Positions 7,310 to 9,720 of a stretch of 9,720 nt of DNA are shown here, piece after piece. Below the pieces are notes generated by a model. That model did not search any database. It was not told the DNA's origin and saw only the letters and a list, made by a program, of their open reading frames with translations. The translations under genes and the position numbers were made by a program. The stretch is from assembly GCA_964578485.1 (NCBI GenBank), contig CAZODA010000082.1:1-9720 (forward strand), given 5' to 3'. Positions within the stretch are counted from its first letter, which is position 1, and every line of letters starts with the position of its first letter. The stretch comes from CAZODA01 sp964578485 (lineage in GTDB: Bacteria > Bacteroidota > Bacteroidia > Bacteroidales > Marinilabiliaceae).

Positions 7310-9493
7310 TTAGAAAGCAATTATTTTAAGCTTGCCGGTGTAACATCGCTCTTCAATAATAATTCTAACTATATATATTCCACTCTTAATTTGTATTCTA
7401 TCCAAAATACCGCGTCCATTTAAAAAAGGAAGTTTAGTCTTCATAGCTCTTTGTCCGCTTAAAGAATAAAATTCAATATCAGCTAAACCTGTATAATCAT
7501 CAATTACAAAATTTAAATGATCTATAACAGGGTTTGGATATATAATCAACTTTCCTGTTTTATTACTTATAACTGAGGTGTCGATAATATTAATCCCCGA
7601 CACCAAAATATCTATCCAAAACGATGTGGCAAAAATCTCAGGGATAAATGTATCAAGAGGCAACCAATCTCCCTCCGAATTTTGAACCCAGGCTGTTCCT
7701 GTACTCCTACTATCATTCAACAAGGACTGATATACAGCAAAGCTATCTGTTGCAGTAGAATAATTCAATTCAATACCGGCCCATAAACTTCCACTAATAG
7801 AAACAGGCTCATCAAAGGCCCAATAATATTCTGAATTTACTTTTAACTGCGATAAAGGAATATTATTGCGAACAGCAACTAAAGTTTCAGGCTGTTCGCT
7901 GCCATGCCATACTTTAAGATTTACAGTCTGATTGCTATTAACATGAGACTTGCCGGGTATTAGATATAAACCATGAATCATTCCGGAAATAAAAGGCCCA
8001 TATTTCTCAGCAAATACCCTGTCGTTACGACTGTTATGACCCGACCAATACCCTCCTTCAGGAGATAAGTGAATAATATCGGCATTATCATCAGCCAAGA
8101 AATTTGAAAGTCGTACAACCTTACTATCATTATAAAAATCATCACCTTCAAGTGACATAAGACCGGTATTATCAGGATCTAACCAAGATGAAAACTGCTG
8201 ATCGGTTTCAGGGAAAAAATCCCACATCTTATTAAATCTTGAAAAGTAATCATTTATAGGATTCGCACAATAAGCCGATCCCCCACTTAAAGTCCCAATC
8301 AATTTACCATCGGATAAAAATAATGGGGCTCCCGAAGAAGCAGGTTCGGTTGTACCTATATCCCACCTGCTTATATGCCAGTGTGCATCCTGAATAAAAG
8401 GTTTGCCACCAAGAGAGGAAGCACCAAAAGATGCCGCTAAAGGACTACTCTCAGAACGGGCAACTTTTTTAACATCTCCCTGAGGATGATGAATAGTAGT
8501 GGCAATACCCGAAGGATCAGTAACTTTGTCCCAACCCGACCAATAGGGACGATATAATGGAGGAGGCATCTCCGACATCTCTAATAAAGCAGCATCAATG
8601 GTTTCGGAATAAGATCGTAAATAAGAACCCGAAATAGTTTGCTGAAAATATCCTTCAATTCTATTGTCACAATTTGGCGACTGATAATTAAAGGTAAAAA
8701 TAACTGTTTCATGACTATAAGGATTCCTTAAACAATGAGCAGCAGTAATAAAGTATGGTGTCCCGTCCCTCCTTGTATTATTAACCAAAGCTCCTGAACA
8801 TAATTCGGTACCATCTACAATAATACGACAAACCGATTGCCCTGCATTTTTCCAAAGCTCGTCCTGCTCACAACTAAAATCAGGATTACATTCACCACTT
8901 CGACCAAAACGATTGCCTTCAATGGGTAAATATGAATAAAGATTGATATAATCGTGGTTTACATTTCCAATTTCTATTGAAGAAGCATTATTCAATCGTT
9001 CAGGCTCCTGATATTCAACAATTATGTGATCTCCGGGAACAGGAGCAGTGGCTAGTCGCCCCGAGGGCAAATTATTTTCATTAGTAAAAGCTCCCAAAAC
9101 AACACTCTGATCAGAATTATAAATAAACAAGGAACAAGCAGGCGCTAATTCAAAATTATTGAAAATCAAATTTATGGAATAAGCTCCCTCAGAATGAATA
9201 TTTAAACGCCATATCCGCTTACCGGAATTATCGCGACTCCAATAACCGGAGTTTGAAGGACTCAGATTCACTTCAAAAGAATGAGCAAAACGCAAGGGCT
9301 GAACTTTGTCATCTTCAAATAAACTAAAACTCCTGCTAACAGCCTTTGGCAAAGGTGGCATATTTACCGCAGTAAGACTAAGTGCCTCAGGAAACTCACC
9401 GGGAAGTAACAAGGGTTGACCACCCTTGGAAACCTGAGCCTCAACAAAAAATAATATAAAACAAAAATGTAATGTTAAAAGAAAATGCTTCAT
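7310..9493 (-). CDS. Secreted lysyl-endopeptidase-like serine protease with T9SS sorting tail
   Basis: A 727-residue exported protease. Signal peptide 1-19 (FILFFVEA), propeptide about 20-196, trypsin-fold catalytic domain about 197-440, beta-rich accessory region about 450-640, and T9SS C-terminal sorting domain about 646-727 (YPNP at 652-655, SGIYIVRI at 704-711, ending KLKIIAF). The catalytic triad is H253 (TAAHC), D300 (TIDAALLEM) and S387 (ASSGAPLF). Cysteines 202, 208, 232, 254, 275 and 409 line up with the six that form three disulfides in Achromobacter lysyl endopeptidase, and a mature start at G197 gives nearly the same numbering. D415 in NDYFSRF fits the S1 aspartate that selects lysine, while the loop position of His210 is a serine here (S403 in GTLSGG). 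It probably acts outside the cell or on its surface, degrading proteins after lysine. It converges on the lipoprotein gene, 34 nt away, and is a separate unit. Confidence 0.92.
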   Translation of the reverse strand: MKHFLLTLHFCFILFFVEAQVSKGGQPLLLPGEFPEALSLTAVNMPPLPKAVSRSFSLFEDDKVQPLRFAHSFEVNLSPSNSGYWSRDNSGKRIWRLNIHSEGAYSINLIFNNFELAPACSLFIYNSDQSVVLGAFTNENNLPSGRLATAPVPGDHIIVEYQEPERLNNASSIEIGNVNHDYINLYSYLPIEGNRFGRSGECNPDFSCEQDELWKNAGQSVCRIIVDGTELCSGALVNNTRRDGTPYFITAAHCLRNPYSHETVIFTFNYQSPNCDNRIEGYFQQTISGSYLRSYSETIDAALLEMSEMPPPLYRPYWSGWDKVTDPSGIATTIHHPQGDVKKVARSESSPLAASFGASSLGGKPFIQDAHWHISRWDIGTTEPASSGAPLFLSDGKLIGTLSGGSAYCANPINDYFSRFNKMWDFFPETDQQFSSWLDPDNTGLMSLEGDDFYNDSKVVRLSNFLADDNADIIHLSPEGGYWSGHNSRNDRVFAEKYGPFISGMIHGLYLIPGKSHVNSNQTVNLKVWHGSEQPETLVAVRNNIPLSQLKVNSEYYWAFDEPVSISGSLWAGIELNYSTATDSFAVYQSLLNDSRSTGTAWVQNSEGDWLPLDTFIPEIFATSFWIDILVSGINIIDTSVISNKTGKLIIYPNPVIDHLNFVIDDYTGLADIEFYSLSGQRAMKTKLPFLNGRGILDRIQIKSGIYIVRIIIEERCYTGKLKIIAF

Positions 9494-9497
9494 GCAT

Positions 9498-9505
9498 CAA
9501 AATTA
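9498..9505 (-). promoter_or_regulatory. Candidate -7 promoter element (TAATTTTG) of the protease gene
   Basis: The minus strand reads TAATTTTG, identical to the octamer before the gene at 1922, and ends 4 nt before the protease ATG (9493). An out-of-frame ATG sits directly after it (ATGCATG). No -33 TTTG is visible about 20 nt further upstream. If active, the transcript would have almost no leader. Confidence 0.35.
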
Positions 9506-9572
9506 TAATAAACTATTAAATAGAGAAGCCCTAAAAGATAAAATTTTTAATGTAGCCGAAAGCATCCGGGTT

Positions 9573-9597
9573 CAGTAATCAGTAAACAGGAAATAAA
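9573..9597. repeat. Degenerate heptamer units leading into the array
   Basis: CAGTAAT, CAGTAAA and CAGGAAA follow each other with a 7-bp period (9573, 9580, 9587), then TAAATGA at 9594 continues the same period into the main array. This suggests an older or different heptamer family at the array edge. Confidence 0.5.
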
Positions 9598-9720
9598 TGA
9601 AAAATGAAAAATGAACAATGAAAAATGAAAAATGAACAATGAACAATGAAAAATGAACAATGAAAAATGAAAAATGAAAAATGAACAATGAAAAATGAAA
9701 AATGAACAATGAACAATGAA
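9598..9720. repeat. Tandem array of 7-bp units TGAAAAA / TGAACAA, running off the window
   Basis: There are 17 complete uninterrupted heptamers (9598-9716) plus a partial one, of only two kinds: A = TGAAAAA and C = TGAACAA. The order is A A C A A C C A C A A A C A A C C. Units 1-7 and 11-17 are identical, giving a 49-bp block repeated at a 70-bp period (9598-9646 and 9668-9716). TGA falls in every plus-strand frame each 21 bp, so that strand is non-coding; the minus strand has no stops within the array, but the product would be a meaningless 7-residue repeat. The array begins 104 bp upstream of the protease start. It resembles heptameric short tandemly repeated repetitive sequences known from cyanobacteria and seen in some Bacteroidota intergenic regions. 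Confidence 0.9.

Noticed and set aside
9598..9720. CRISPR array
   Set aside because: The units are 7 bp, contiguous and without unique spacers, so this is a simple tandem repeat.
9598..9720. Coding sequence on the minus strand of the heptamer array
   Set aside because: Absence of stops is a trivial result of the repeat unit; the translation is a short hydrophobic 7-residue repeat with no start context or domain.

Overview
The window looks like chromosomal DNA from a member of the Bacteroidota. It is AT-rich, contains a TonB-dependent receptor of the Bacteroidota type, a secreted protease with a type IX secretion (T9SS) C-terminal tail, a DUF4465-type lipoprotein, and possible TAnnTTTG (-7) promoter elements, with no clear Shine-Dalgarno sites. 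I see no phage, transposase, CRISPR, tRNA or rRNA.

Layout: (1) 1-1744, minus strand: most of a BtuB-like TonB-dependent outer-membrane receptor, cut off at its C-terminus by the window edge. (2) 1745-1921: a 177-bp divergent intergenic region with a perfect 12-bp inverted repeat and a 15-bp direct repeat overlapping both start codons. (3) 1922-7275, plus strand: four genes probably read together, with gaps of 28, 4 and 51 nt. They encode an exported beta-repeat (DUF4097-like) protein, a long-form Xaa-Pro aminopeptidase, a periplasmic thioredoxin-fold (TlpA/ResA-like) protein with an N-terminal DUF4369-like domain, and a lipoprotein with a PKD/Ig-like domain followed by DUF4465. (4) 7276-7309: a very short convergent gap holding a weak terminator for the minus strand. 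(5) 7310-9493, minus strand: a lysyl-endopeptidase-like serine protease with signal peptide, propeptide, catalytic domain, beta-rich domain and T9SS tail. (6) 9494-9720: intergenic DNA dominated by a two-variant heptamer tandem array that runs off the right edge.

How the genes may work together: the receptor imports a ligand across the outer membrane, and the DUF4465 lipoprotein could capture that ligand at the surface. DUF4465 proteins and receptors with this kind of N-terminus are both familiar from Bacteroides cobamide (vitamin B12) loci, so a corrinoid-related role is the most specific hypothesis available. No cobalamin riboswitch is visible, and the two genes are neither adjacent nor on the same strand, so this remains an inference. 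The aminopeptidase, redox protein and secreted protease are common Bacteroidota functions whose link to the receptor is unproven. I found no feature that demonstrates an entirely new system. The points most worth checking are the receptor/DUF4465 pairing, the operator-like palindrome, promoter elements lying directly against start codons, and the higher-order structure of the heptamer array.
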